A stretch of 47,046 nt of DNA. Origin: Cyanobacteria bacterium QS_4_48_99 (lineage in GTDB: Bacteria > Cyanobacteriota > Cyanobacteriia > Cyanobacteriales > Rubidibacteraceae). The stretch covers positions 1-47,046 of the forward strand of contig PXPT01000094.1 in assembly GCA_003021505.1 (NCBI GenBank), in the 5' to 3' direction. Position numbers and translations under genes: made by a program. Shown piece after piece: positions 21,515 to 30,809 of the stretch (its first letter is position 1; each line of letters opens with the position of its first letter). The notes under the pieces were generated by a model that made no database searches, was not told where the DNA came from, and worked only from the letters and a program-made list of their open reading frames with translations.

Positions 21515-23727
21515 TTTTTAATTCCCACTGCTATACCACCAGAGGCGGCATTTCTGTCTCTCGCTCCGCTGCCGAGATTTCCATAAAAACTGCCGTTGAA
21601 GAAATCTTGGCACACCTCGACCGAGAGCGCGGCGGTTTGCTCGCAAGCAGCTACGAATACCCAGGGCGATACAAACGGTGGGCAATTGGATTCATTAATC
21701 CCCCCCTGGAACTTGCTACCCGCGAGAATTCCTTCACCCTCACAGCACATAACGAGCGAGGCATTGTGCTACTTTCTTATCTAGCGGAGTGCCTAGAGGA
21801 ACAACCCCAGCTTCAAGCGCTCCAGCGAGAAGACAATCGCATCACTGGTTCCGTGCGCTCCACAGAAGAATCATTTGCAGAAGAAGAGCGCAGTAAGCAA
21901 CCCTCCGTGTTTACCATCATTCGCGCCCTCAAAAATGTCTTTTCTAGCAGCGAAGATGAACACCTGGGACTGTACGGTGCGTTTGGCTATGACTTGGTCT
22001 ACCAGTTCGAGTCCATTCCCAAATTTTGCAAACGTCCTCTAGACCAGCAGGACTTGGTGCTGTATTTGCCCGATGAACTGGTAATTGTGGATTACTACCT
22101 TCAAAGCGCCTTTCGCCTTCAATACGACTTCGATACCAAGTTTGGCAGCACGGACGGGCTAGCTCGTACGGGAGAGGCAATTGATTACCGAGGTAAGCAC
22201 CATTCTCCTGCCCAAGCCTCAGATCATCAAAGGGGCGAGTACGCCGAGAAGGTTCGCACCGCCCTTGAATACTTCCGCCGAGGTGATTTATTTGAAGTCG
22301 TCCCCTCTCAAAGCTTTTTTGAACCCTGCGATGAACCCCCCACCAAGGTATTTAGAACCCTACAGCAGATTAATCCTAGTCCTTACGGATTTATCTTCAA
22401 CTTAGGTGGGGAATATCTCATCGGCTCCTCTCCAGAAATGTTTGTGCGCGTGGAAGGAAAGCGCGTTGAGACTTGCCCGATTAGCGGAACCATCAAGCGT
22501 GGACAGAATGCAATTGAAGATGCTGCCCAGATTCGTGAGCTTCTCAACTCGCGCAAGGATGAATCGGAGCTGACTATGTGTACAGATGTGGACCGCAACG
22601 ATAAATCCCGCATCTGCGAGCCTGGGTCAGTGCGAGTGATTGGTCGTCGCCAGATTGAAATGTACTCTCACCTCATCCATTCGGTTGACCACGTGGAGGG
22701 CTTACTGAGACCCGAGTTTGATGCTTTGGACGCTTTTCTTACCCATACCTGGGCAGTCACAGTAACGGGAGCGCCCAAACTCTCAGCAATGCATTTTATC
22801 GAACAGCATGAAAATAGTGCCCGTCGTTGGTATGGTGGCGCAATGGGATGGTTAACCTTCAACGGCAATCTGAACACTGGGCTGATTCTGCGAACAATGC
22901 GAGTGCAAGACTCAATTGCAGAAGTGCGAGCGGGCGCAACTGTGCTTTACGACTCCGCTCCAGAAGCAGAAGAACAAGAAACTCTCACCAAAGCCGCCGC
23001 CCTCTTCCAAACCATCCGCCGCGCTCGCCAAAGCAGTAGCGAAATGCTCTCTAGTGACTCTCAATCGGTTAGCGCTGATGCGGAGGAGCCTAAGCGCGTC
23101 TTACTCGTTGACTACGAAGACTCTTTTGTTCATACTCTTGCCAACTATATTCGCCAAAGCGGTGCCACTGTAACTACACTGCGCCACGGCTTCTCGGAGT
23201 CAATTCTCGAGACAGAACTCCCAGACTTGGTGGTTTTATCTCCTGGTCCTGGCAAACCCAGTGACTTCCGCGTTGCAGAGACGGTGCTAGCCTGCACGAA
23301 CAAAGAAATCCCCATATTCGGCGTTTGTTTAGGATTACAGGGAATAGTGGAAGCCTTTGGGGGCAAACTAGGCGTTCTCAACCATCCTCAACATGGGAAA
23401 CCATCTCGCGTTTTTGTTACCGATTCCGAGTCCCCCATGTTTAAAGATGTACCAAACTCGTTTGAAGTGGGTCGATATCATTCTTTGTTTGCTCTGGCTG
23501 AGAAAATGCCTCAACCACTGAAGGTGACAGCAATCTCGCAAGATGAGGTAATCATGGGGATCGAGCATCCAACCCTTCCCATTGCTGCCGTACAATTCCA
23601 CCCAGAATCAATCATGAGCCTTTCCGGAGAAGTTGGTATTGCCATCATTAAAAATGTGCTTGATACCTACGCCAGTCGGAATTTAGTAATTCGTAGGAGC
23701 GACCCGGCGGCTCGCCCGTACTCGTAA
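21511..23727 (+). CDS. trpE: Anthranilate synthase, fused TrpE-TrpG
   Basis: A 738-residue fusion of both anthranilate synthase subunits; it makes anthranilate from chorismate and glutamine, the first step to tryptophan. Residues 1 to about 510 are TrpE: GGLLASSYEYPGRY near the Trp-binding region, EVVPSQSFFEP, SPEMFVRVEGKRVETCPISGT, and LTHTWAVTVTGAPK. After a Ser/Glu linker the amidotransferase part has LLVDYEDSFVHTL, LSPGPGKPSDF, GVCLGLQG with the nucleophile Cys, and FHPESIMS. I chose ATG 21511 with AAGGGG eight bases upstream; a GTG at 21487 would add eight residues. The fused form is the one commonly linked to scytonemin clusters. It supplies tryptophan for ScyB. Confidence 0.95.
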   Translation: MIFNSHCYTTRGGISVSRSAAEISIKTAVEEILAHLDRERGGLLASSYEYPGRYKRWAIGFINPPLELATRENSFTLTAHNERGIVLLSYLAECLEEQPQLQALQREDNRITGSVRSTEESFAEEERSKQPSVFTIIRALKNVFSSSEDEHLGLYGAFGYDLVYQFESIPKFCKRPLDQQDLVLYLPDELVIVDYYLQSAFRLQYDFDTKFGSTDGLARTGEAIDYRGKHHSPAQASDHQRGEYAEKVRTALEYFRRGDLFEVVPSQSFFEPCDEPPTKVFRTLQQINPSPYGFIFNLGGEYLIGSSPEMFVRVEGKRVETCPISGTIKRGQNAIEDAAQIRELLNSRKDESELTMCTDVDRNDKSRICEPGSVRVIGRRQIEMYSHLIHSVDHVEGLLRPEFDALDAFLTHTWAVTVTGAPKLSAMHFIEQHENSARRWYGGAMGWLTFNGNLNTGLILRTMRVQDSIAEVRAGATVLYDSAPEAEEQETLTKAAALFQTIRRARQSSSEMLSSDSQSVSADAEEPKRVLLVDYEDSFVHTLANYIRQSGATVTTLRHGFSESILETELPDLVVLSPGPGKPSDFRVAETVLACTNKEIPIFGVCLGLQGIVEAFGGKLGVLNHPQHGKPSRVFVTDSESPMFKDVPNSFEVGRYHSLFALAEKMPQPLKVTAISQDEVIMGIEHPTLPIAAVQFHPESIMSLSGEVGIAIIKNVLDTYASRNLVIRRSDPAARPYS

Positions 23728-23897
23728 TTATTTAAGTCTTAGGAAGGGAAAAAATGTTGATTCTTATCTATATCTAAGGTTCCCCTAGCTTTATATGGGA
23801 TAACTACGACTTACAATTATCAACCGACGCGCAGACATCTTTGATCTCGAGCATCGACGAATTAGGCTCGGTGAATTATTCTTACTTAAACTTCGCT

Positions 23898-24782
23898 ATG
23901 CAAAGCAATCTCCGCTCACCAAACCTCTCCTTTGCTACCCTCGAACAGAGCGCTCAGGTGGCAGAACCCGAGACGAGTCCGCGCCACATTCTAGAAAAGA
24001 TTGTGTGGCACAAGCAGCAAGAAATCACGCAGATGCACCGGAATTTGCCTCTGGCAGAACTGCAAGACAGGGTAAGTAATGCTCCTTCCCCGCGAGATTT
24101 CCCACTTGCCCTACAGCAGAGTTCCAGCCAACCTAGCTTGATTGCAGAGGTGAAGAAAGCCTCACCCAGTAAAGGTATCATTCGAGCAGATTTCGATCCA
24201 GTTGAAATTGCACAGGCATATGAGCGAGGCAGAGCCGCCTGCCTCTCTGTCCTGACTGATCGCAAATTTTTCCAGGGCAGTTTTGACAATCTGGTGGCGA
24301 TTCGGCAGCGTGTGGAACTACCCCTATTGTGCAAAGAGTTTATCATTGACCCCTACCAAATTTATCTCGCCCGAGTAGCGGGGGCGGATGCTGTGCTGCT
24401 CATCGCAGCCATTCTCTCAGATCAACAACTCCAAGAGTTTTTGCAAGTTATCCAGAATTTGGGGATGAACGCGCTAGTGGAAGTACACACACTAGCCGAA
24501 CTCGACCGGGTGCTAGCACTTTCAGGCGTGCGCTTGGTGGGGGTCAACAATCGCAACCTGGAGGATTTTACTGTCGATCTTGGAACCACACAGCAACTAC
24601 TGACAGAGCGGCGAGAACAGTTGCACAACTTGGACATAACCCTGGTGAGTGAGTCTGGTTTATATACCCCCGCTGATCTCGCCTTGGTAGCAGAGGCAGG
24701 AGCCAGAACAGTTCTGATTGGAGAGTCTTTAGTTAAACAAACCGATTTAGAGCAAGCTGTAAGTAGTCTGATTAATTGGTAA
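23898..24782 (+). CDS. trpC: Indole-3-glycerol phosphate synthase
   Basis: A TIM-barrel enzyme of about 294 residues that closes the indole ring. Signature segments: [13 protein letters not shown] at the N terminus, [16 protein letters not shown] with the catalytic Lys, [36 protein letters not shown] and [14 protein letters not shown] chose ATG 23898 (MQSNLRSPN); a TTG at 23841 would add 19 poorly conserved residues. It is 35 bp before trpA, so the two are probably co-transcribed. Confidence 0.93.
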   Translation: MQSNLRSPNLSFATLEQSAQVAEPETSPRHILEKIVWHKQQEITQMHRNLPLAELQDRVSNAPSPRDFPLALQQSSSQPSLIAEVKKASPSKGIIRADFDPVEIAQAYERGRAACLSVLTDRKFFQGSFDNLVAIRQRVELPLLCKEFIIDPYQIYLARVAGADAVLLIAAILSDQQLQEFLQVIQNLGMNALVEVHTLAELDRVLALSGVRLVGVNNRNLEDFTVDLGTTQQLLTERREQLHNLDITLVSESGLYTPADLALVAEAGARTVLIGESLVKQTDLEQAVSSLINW

Positions 24783-24817
24783 TTCTTGTCTCATTAGTTT
24801 TTAGGTAAATCACAATC

Positions 24818-25636
24818 ATGACTTCCATCTCCGATTGTTTTCAGTCTTTACGCGATCGCCAGCAGTGCGCCCTAATTCCCTTTATTACCGCAGGAGACCC
24901 GGATTTAGAGACCACAGCCGAGGCATTAGGAGTGTTAGACCGCAGTGGTGCTGACCTAATTGAGTTAGGCGTTCCCTACTCAGATCCCTTGGCAGATGGA
25001 CCCGTAATTCAAGCAGCAGCCACCCGTTCCCTAAAACGGGGAACCCGCTTGGAGCAAGTCCTAGAAGTCGCCCAGCAGGTAAGTCCCAACTTACAAGCGC
25101 CGCTGATTCTATTCACTTACTACAATCAGATTTTGAGAAGAGGCATCGAGACGTATCTCGAACAAGTTGCCCGCGCTGGGGTGGGAGGCTTGATCGTGCC
25201 TGACTTGCCAGTGGAAGAGGCAGAGGATCTGCTTCAGCCTGCCGCAGAGAAGGGAATTGAGGTAACTTTACTGGTAGCACCAACCAGTTCCCAAGAGCGC
25301 ATGAGAGCGATCGCTCAAAAGTCCCAAGGATTTATTTACTTGGTGAGTGTGACCGGCGTGACAGGAGCGCGATCGCAGGTGGAAGGACATGTTCAGGGAT
25401 TATTGGGCAAAATACGAAGCGTAACAGATCAACCCGTCGGAATTGGCTTTGGCATCTCTAGTGGTGAACAAGCACGTCAGGTCGCCGATTGGGGAGCAGA
25501 TGCGGTGATTGTGGGCAGTGCCTTCGTGAAGCGTTTGGCAAATGGTAGTGAAGGAATACAAGCCATCGAGGAACTTTGTCAAGAACTCAAAACAGCAATT
25601 AGTTATACAGAAGTTAAACAGAGAATTTCCACATAA
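24818..25636 (+). CDS. trpA: Tryptophan synthase alpha subunit
   Basis: 272 residues, normal length. It cleaves indole-3-glycerol phosphate and passes indole to TrpB. Signatures: [34 protein letters not shown] with the catalytic Glu and Asp, [28 protein letters not shown], and [26 protein letters not shown]. The ATG at 24818 lies 35 bp after trpC. Confidence 0.96.
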   Translation: MTSISDCFQSLRDRQQCALIPFITAGDPDLETTAEALGVLDRSGADLIELGVPYSDPLADGPVIQAAATRSLKRGTRLEQVLEVAQQVSPNLQAPLILFTYYNQILRRGIETYLEQVARAGVGGLIVPDLPVEEAEDLLQPAAEKGIEVTLLVAPTSSQERMRAIAQKSQGFIYLVSVTGVTGARSQVEGHVQGLLGKIRSVTDQPVGIGFGISSGEQARQVADWGADAVIVGSAFVKRLANGSEGIQAIEELCQELKTAISYTEVKQRIST

Positions 25637-25656
25637 CAATTGCTTCAGAAACTAGA

Positions 25657-25756
25657 ATTGACCTAAGGTACCCATCGGGTGGTCGCTTCCCCAAATTCCC
25701 TCCCAAATCATTATTGACCTAAGAAGATCCATTGGGCGGTCGCTTCCTCAAATTCC
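25657..25756 (+). repeat. Two imperfect 43-bp direct repeats upstream of trpB
   Basis: ATTGACCTAAG...CATCGGGTGGTCGCTTCCCCAAATTCC (25657-25699) recurs as ATTGACCTAAG...CATTGGGCGGTCGCTTCCTCAAATTCC (25713-25756). They fill the space between trpA and trpB. They could be regulatory or a remnant of local duplication. Confidence 0.7.
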
Positions 25757-25791
25757 GATCATTTTGAAATCACTGATCACGAAATTACACA

Positions 25792-27036
25792 ATGGTAAGC
25801 GCAAAAGATTTCCAAAGCTCATCACCACCGACGACCGAGCAACCCGATGCCCTAGGTCGATTTGGGCAGTTCGGGGGCAAGTACGTGCCGGAAACGCTGA
25901 TGCCCGCGCTGAGTGAATTAGAAACTGCGTTTAGGCAGTACCGCGACGATTCCGGTTTCCAAGCAGAACTGCAAGAGCTGTTGCGGGAGTATGTGGGAAG
26001 ACCCACTCCCCTATATTTGGCAGAGCGTCTTACAGCTCGCTATGCCAAAGCGGATGGTTCTGGTCCCCAGATTTATCTCAAGCGCGAGGATTTAAACCAT
26101 ACTGGCGCTCACAAAATCAACAACGCGATCGCTCAGGTACTATTGGCTAGGCGCATGGGCAAGCAGCGCATTATTGCCGAGACGGGAGCTGGGCAGCATG
26201 GTGTGGCAACAGCGACAGCCTGCGCTCGTTTCGGAGTAAAGTGCGTCATCTACATGGGGGTTCATGACATGGATCGCCAAGCGCTCAACGTCTTCCGCAT
26301 GAGGTTGATGGGGGCAGAGGTGATTCCAGTCGAAGCCGGAAATGGAACGCTCAAGGATGCCACTTCCGAGTCGATTCGAGACTGGGTAACGAATGTGGAA
26401 AATACCCACTATATCCTCGGTTCGGTTGCAGGACCCCATCCCTATCCCATGCTGGTGCGCGATTTCCACGCAGTGATTGGAGAAGAAACTCGCACTCAAG
26501 CTCAACAAAAGTGGGGAGGACTGCCCGATATCATTATGGGTTGTGTGGGCGGTGGTTCCAACGCAATGGGCATTTTCCACGAATTTGTCGATGAACCGAG
26601 CGTGCGGCTGATTGGCGTGGAAGCAGGGGGAGAAGGGATTGACTCTCCCAAGCACGCTGCCACCCTGACGGGGGGAGAAGTAGGCATTCTCCACGGCGCG
26701 ATGAGCTATTTACTCCAGGATGAGGAAGGTCAGATTGTGGAAGCGCATTCGATTAGTGCTGGACTGGATTATCCCGGCGTGGGGCCTGAGCATAGTTATC
26801 TGAAAGAATCCCAGCGTGCAGAGTATTATAACGTTACGGACGAGCAAGCCTTAGCAGCATTTGAGCGCTGCTCTCGACTGGAAGGGATTATACCAGCCTT
26901 GGAAACAGCCCATGCGATCGCCTACTTAGAAACCCTCTGTCCGCAACTCACGGGTAGTCCTCGCATTGTAATTAACTGTTCGGGGCGGGGTGACAAAGAC
27001 GTACAAACTGCGGCGAAGCGGTTGAATCCTGGTTAA
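25792..27036 (+). CDS. trpB: Tryptophan synthase beta subunit
   Basis: A 414-residue PLP enzyme that joins indole and serine. Signatures: [18 protein letters not shown], the PLP-Lys region [50 protein letters not shown] and the C-terminal [14 protein letters not shown]. The ATG at 25792 opens [11 protein letters not shown]. It is separated from trpA by the direct repeats. Confidence 0.96.
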   Translation: MVSAKDFQSSSPPTTEQPDALGRFGQFGGKYVPETLMPALSELETAFRQYRDDSGFQAELQELLREYVGRPTPLYLAERLTARYAKADGSGPQIYLKREDLNHTGAHKINNAIAQVLLARRMGKQRIIAETGAGQHGVATATACARFGVKCVIYMGVHDMDRQALNVFRMRLMGAEVIPVEAGNGTLKDATSESIRDWVTNVENTHYILGSVAGPHPYPMLVRDFHAVIGEETRTQAQQKWGGLPDIIMGCVGGGSNAMGIFHEFVDEPSVRLIGVEAGGEGIDSPKHAATLTGGEVGILHGAMSYLLQDEEGQIVEAHSISAGLDYPGVGPEHSYLKESQRAEYYNVTDEQALAAFERCSRLEGIIPALETAHAIAYLETLCPQLTGSPRIVINCSGRGDKDVQTAAKRLNPG

Positions 27037-27116
27037 CAGTCGCTTGGTAACAGTCCTTAGTCATCAGCCCGTAGTCCTTAGAACTGACGCTCATCAAACT
27101 TTACTAATGACCAACG

Positions 27117-27235
27117 ACTAATGGCTAACTTGTCCCTAGTCCAAGCGTGAATCGCGCTTATAAGGTTTGACTGTTGGTTACTAATGACCAATGACTAATG
27201 ACCAATGACTAATGACCAATGACTAATGACTAATG
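27117..27235. repeat. Heptamer tandem repeat before trpD
   Basis: Alternating AATGACC and AATGACT heptamers fill 27178-27232 and run into the trpD start codon. The upstream part (AATCGCGCTTATAAGG, then TGACTGTTGGTTACTAATGA) resembles 43640-43795 upstream of chlD. This is a short tandem heptamer repeat of the sort common in filamentous cyanobacteria. Confidence 0.75.
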
Positions 27236-28336
27236 GTGAAAACTCAAGTCCCAACTGACAATTTTTCCTCAACACCCGATTCCCCAGATTGGACTACGTT
27301 ACTGCAACAACTGTTAGAGCGTCAATCCCTCTCGGTTCCTCAGGCTGCGGACCTCATGCAGGGTTGGCTGCACGAGGCGATTCCTCCGGTTTTGTCAGGC
27401 GCAATTCTAGCGGCGATCGAGGCAAAAGGTGTCTCTGCAGAAGAATTGGTGGGCATGGTTCAGGTATTGCACTCGCAATCCTTACAACCAGTCACCCCAA
27501 AAGCAAGTGCTACTGCGCCTGCAGTAATCGATACCTGCGGAACCGGCGGAGATGGGGCATCGACATTTAATATTTCCACAGCAGTTGCCTTCGTCGCTGC
27601 TGCCGCTGGTGTCAAAGTTGCCAAGCATGGCAATCGCTCGGCATCAAGTAAGGCAGGATCGGCAGATGTGTTGGAATCGCTGGGGGTGAATCTCAACGCC
27701 AGCACTGAGAAGGTGCAAGCAGCAGTTGAGGAAGTGGGCATCACATTCTTGTTTGCCCCAGGCTGGCATCCCGCCATGAAAGCGGTTGCCCCGATCAGAA
27801 AAACCCTGGGAATGCGAACCGTTTTTAACCTGCTTGGACCGCTTGCCAACCCCACCCAGCCCACTGGGCAAGTTGTCGGTGTTAGCGATCCTAGGCTGGT
27901 AGAGACATTTGCTGAGGTTTTACGTCAATTGGGAACCCGCCGAGCGATCGCGCTTTACGGACGGGAAAAATTAGACGAGGCAGGATTGGCAGACTTGACA
28001 GAGATAGCTGTCTTGTCCGACAAACAGGTCGGTTTGATAGCACTTGACCCCAGAGAACTGGGGTGTAACCCTGCTCCAACGAGTGCCCTGCGAGGCGGAA
28101 ACGTCGCAGAAAACGCGGAAATCCTCAAAGCAGTCCTGCAAGGTGGAGGCACTCAGGCACAGCAGGATGTAGTGGCGTTAAATGCCGCTCTCGCACTGCA
28201 AGTCGGCGAAGCCCTTCCTCGGGAAGCGGATGCTGTCGATAGCTTTGCCCAAGGCGTAGCGATCGCAACCGAGGTTCTGCAAAGCGGAGCAGCTTGGACT
28301 AAATTGGAGCAGCTAGCTCAATTTCTGCAAGAGTAA
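27233..28336 (+). CDS. trpD: Anthranilate phosphoribosyltransferase
   Basis: 367 residues. It adds phosphoribosyl to anthranilate. Signatures: [17 protein letters not shown] (phosphate and PRPP binding), [37 protein letters not shown] and [13 protein letters not shown]. The ATG at 27233 sits in the last copy of the heptamer repeat, so no normal ribosome-binding site is visible; the purine-rich AATGACTA repeat takes its place. The aroG-type gene follows after about 60 bp. Confidence 0.95.
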   Translation: MVKTQVPTDNFSSTPDSPDWTTLLQQLLERQSLSVPQAADLMQGWLHEAIPPVLSGAILAAIEAKGVSAEELVGMVQVLHSQSLQPVTPKASATAPAVIDTCGTGGDGASTFNISTAVAFVAAAAGVKVAKHGNRSASSKAGSADVLESLGVNLNASTEKVQAAVEEVGITFLFAPGWHPAMKAVAPIRKTLGMRTVFNLLGPLANPTQPTGQVVGVSDPRLVETFAEVLRQLGTRRAIALYGREKLDEAGLADLTEIAVLSDKQVGLIALDPRELGCNPAPTSALRGGNVAENAEILKAVLQGGGTQAQQDVVALNAALALQVGEALPREADAVDSFAQGVAIATEVLQSGAAWTKLEQLAQFLQE

Positions 28337-28396
28337 CACTTCTCTGCGTTGCTCAAACAAAACCACAAGTTTAAGAAAATTAAGGAGCGTACACTC

Positions 28397-29458
28397 ATGA
28401 TTATAGTGCTCAAAAATGGCACACCGAAAGAAGAAATTGATCGCATTAGCCAAGACTTAAGTGATTCTTGGGGAGTCCAACCCGAAAAAAGCGTGGGACA
28501 ACATCAAGTTGTCATTGGCTTAATTGGCGATACCGCAACCCTAGATCCCAGGCAGCTTCAGGATACCAGTCCTTGGATCGATCAAGTCTTGCGAGTCGAG
28601 AAACCTTTCAAGCGAGCCAGCCGCGAATACCGTCATGGACAAGCCAGTGAGGTGGTTGTCCCCACGCCTAATGGTTCAGTCCATTTCGGCGAGCAACATC
28701 CAGTTGTGCTAATTGCCGGACCCTGCTCGGTAGAGAACGAAGAGATGATTATAGAAACAGCTCAGCGGGTGAAGGCAGCCGGAGCCAAGTTCTTGCGTGG
28801 TGGAGCTTACAAACCTCGTACTTCTCCCTATGCCTTTCAAGGGTATGGCGAGAGCGCTTTGGGATTGCTGGCAGCGGCTCGTGAAGCGACAGGCTTAGGC
28901 GTGATCACTGAGGTCATGGATACTGCCGACATCGATCAAGTTGCCGAAGTCGCTGATGTCCTGCAAATCGGAGCAAGGAATATGCAGAACTTTGCCTTGC
29001 TCAAAAAAGTGGGGGCACAAGAGAAGCCAGTCCTGCTTAAGCGCGGGATGGCTGCCACCATTGATGACTGGTTGATGGCGGCTGAGTACGTCCTAGCGGC
29101 TGGGAATCCCAATGTGATTCTTTGCGAGCGGGGGATTCGTACCTTTGAGCGCAAATATGCACGGAATACGTTAGATCTCTCCGCCGTGCCAGTGTTGCGC
29201 ACGCTCACTCATCTACCCATCATGATTGATCCCAGTCACGGCACAGGTAAAGCCGAGTACGTACCAACGATGGCAAAGGCAGCGATCGCAGCAGGGACAG
29301 ATTCCCTCATGGTTGAGGTTCACCCCGATCCTGCTAAAGCCCTATCGGATGGTCCCCAAGCCCTAAGACCAGAACAGTTTGAGCGCCTCAGTCGCGAAAT
29401 AACTGACATCGATGAAGTCGTGAACCGCCAGGATCAACCTGCTGTAGCGCTCGTCTAG
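28397..29458 (+). CDS. aroG: 3-deoxy-7-phosphoheptulonate (DAHP) synthase
   Basis: About 353 residues, the AroA-beta/TIGR01361 type with an N-terminal ferredoxin-like regulatory domain (IIVLKNGTPKEEIDRIS) and a TIM barrel: VVLIAGPCSVENEEMI, KFLRGGAYKPRTSPYAFQG, GLGVITEVMD, VLLKRGMAATIDDWL, NVILCERGIRTFE and PIMIDPSHGTGK. It is the entry step of the shikimate pathway and feeds both scytonemin precursors. I chose ATG 28397, with AAGGAG at 28382-28387, over an upstream start at 28349. The gene is called aroG in scytonemin literature; aroF is also used for this type. Confidence 0.94.
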   Translation: MIIVLKNGTPKEEIDRISQDLSDSWGVQPEKSVGQHQVVIGLIGDTATLDPRQLQDTSPWIDQVLRVEKPFKRASREYRHGQASEVVVPTPNGSVHFGEQHPVVLIAGPCSVENEEMIIETAQRVKAAGAKFLRGGAYKPRTSPYAFQGYGESALGLLAAAREATGLGVITEVMDTADIDQVAEVADVLQIGARNMQNFALLKKVGAQEKPVLLKRGMAATIDDWLMAAEYVLAAGNPNVILCERGIRTFERKYARNTLDLSAVPVLRTLTHLPIMIDPSHGTGKAEYVPTMAKAAIAAGTDSLMVEVHPDPAKALSDGPQALRPEQFERLSREITDIDEVVNRQDQPAVALV

Positions 29459-29460
29459 TT

Positions 29461-29583
29461 AACTATTGCTAATTGCTAATTGTCAATTGCTAATTGTTTA
29501 TTGTCCATTAGCGATTGGCGATTAGCCATTAACCATTAACCATTAGCGAGTAGCGGTTAGCCATTAGCCATTAGCAATTGAAT
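29461..29583. repeat. Heptamer-like repeats before tyrA
   Basis: Repeated TTGCTAA, CCATTAG and CCATTAA units fill almost the whole space between the DAHP synthase gene and tyrA, ending just before its ATG. It is a second heptamer-type array in this operon. Confidence 0.75.
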
Positions 29584-29584
29584 C

Positions 29585-30679
29585 ATGGCACCAGAGACAC
29601 TTGATCAAATCGACCAAGAGCTGATTAAGCTACTGGGCAAAAGAATTGCAGTTTTGAGGGAATCAGAACTTTCTGAGTGCAGTGAAAAAGGATTTGATCG
29701 CGCCCCACTTCTGGCACAAACTGGGGTTCCAGAATTTGTTTGGGAAAACTTCACCACTAGTTGTGCTGCTGCAAGTACCGCTACATCCTCATCCTCTACG
29801 CCAGTAACCCCGCGACAAGTAACCGTGATTGGTGGAGGGGGAAAGATGGGGCAATTTTTTACCCGGCAGCTCTCCACAGCAGGACACCAAGTCAGGATTC
29901 TCGAACCCAATGATTGGGAACATGCGGATCAATTACTAGGGAATGCGGAACTGGTATTAATTTGTGTCCCCACTGAGCATGCTGTAACTGTGATTGAGAA
30001 AGCGAGTCAGTACCTCGCCCCAGACACGGCACTGGCTGATATTACCAGTATCAAGACACCGATTGTAGAAGCGATGCTGGAGCAGCATTCAGGACCCGTC
30101 CTGAGCTTGCATCCCATGTTTGGTCCGGGAACTGACTCATTTCTTTCTCAAAATGTGGTGGCTTGTCCAGCTCGCACACAAGAAGCATTCCAATGGCTGC
30201 TGGATCTGCTGGAAAGCAGGGGTGGTAAAGTAACTGTCTGTACGCCCCAAGAGCATGACCAGATGATGGGAATTATTCAGGCAATCCGACACTTTTCGAC
30301 ATTTAGCTTGGGCGTGTTCCTAGCAGAAGAAGGAATTGATATTAATCAAAGCTTAGAATTCTCCAGCCCACTTTATCGGCTGAAAGTTGATATGGTCAGC
30401 CGTTTGTTTGCCCAAGACAGTTCCTTACCTCTGGGAATAATGCTCCACGCTGAGGAGCACCGTCAGGCAATTAGCAGATTAGCAACTACTTACAGTCGCT
30501 TGGCTCAACTGGTCAGCCAAAAAGACTATGCAACCTTAAGGCAAGAGTTTGAATCAACTCGCGGCGTTTTTGAGCAAGAAACAACTCGCGCTCTCACCGA
30601 AACTAATTACGTGATTGATAGCCTCAGCGTACTATTGGCGGCTGCCGATTCGCAGCAAAAAGATGGACAAAAAACTTAG
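29585..30679 (+). CDS. tyrA: Prephenate dehydrogenase with degenerate chorismate mutase-like N terminus
   Basis: 364 residues. It makes p-hydroxyphenylpyruvate, the second substrate of ScyA, from prephenate. Residues 1-25 (LDQIDQELIKLLGKRIAVLRE) match the first helix of an AroQ chorismate mutase, but the rest of that domain is shortened to about 50 residues and ends in a Ser/Thr/Ala linker near residue 70. The NAD-binding motif is VTVIGGGGKMGQFF. The dehydrogenase core has LADITSIKTPIVEAM, LHPMFGPG and IIQAIRHFSTFSLG. The arrangement resembles the bifunctional E. coli T-protein. The ATG at 29585 directly follows the repeat. Confidence 0.92.
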   Translation: MAPETLDQIDQELIKLLGKRIAVLRESELSECSEKGFDRAPLLAQTGVPEFVWENFTTSCAAASTATSSSSTPVTPRQVTVIGGGGKMGQFFTRQLSTAGHQVRILEPNDWEHADQLLGNAELVLICVPTEHAVTVIEKASQYLAPDTALADITSIKTPIVEAMLEQHSGPVLSLHPMFGPGTDSFLSQNVVACPARTQEAFQWLLDLLESRGGKVTVCTPQEHDQMMGIIQAIRHFSTFSLGVFLAEEGIDINQSLEFSSPLYRLKVDMVSRLFAQDSSLPLGIMLHAEEHRQAISRLATTYSRLAQLVSQKDYATLRQEFESTRGVFEQETTRALTETNYVIDSLSVLLAAADSQQKDGQKT

Positions 30680-30692
30680 AACTGTGGTTATC

Positions 30693-30718
30693 CTCCCATA
30701 CTCCTTTAGTAATGGGAG
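30693..30718 (+). terminator. Possible terminator hairpin after tyrA
   Basis: CTCCCAT and ATGGGAG form a perfect 7-bp stem around a 12-nt loop, just after the tyrA stop. No T tract follows, so termination strength is doubtful. Confidence 0.3.
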
Positions 30719-30809
30719 CTAGTGCTTTAGTACGGCTAAGGCGAAAACTGCTATAAAGCGATCGCAGGTCGCCTTGATACTCTTTGAGACTAGAGCAGTG
30801 GGATATACA

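Noticed and set aside
27178..27232. Heptamer array considered as CRISPR
   Set aside because: The units are 7 bp and contiguous, without spacers or cas genes; it is a simple tandem repeat.
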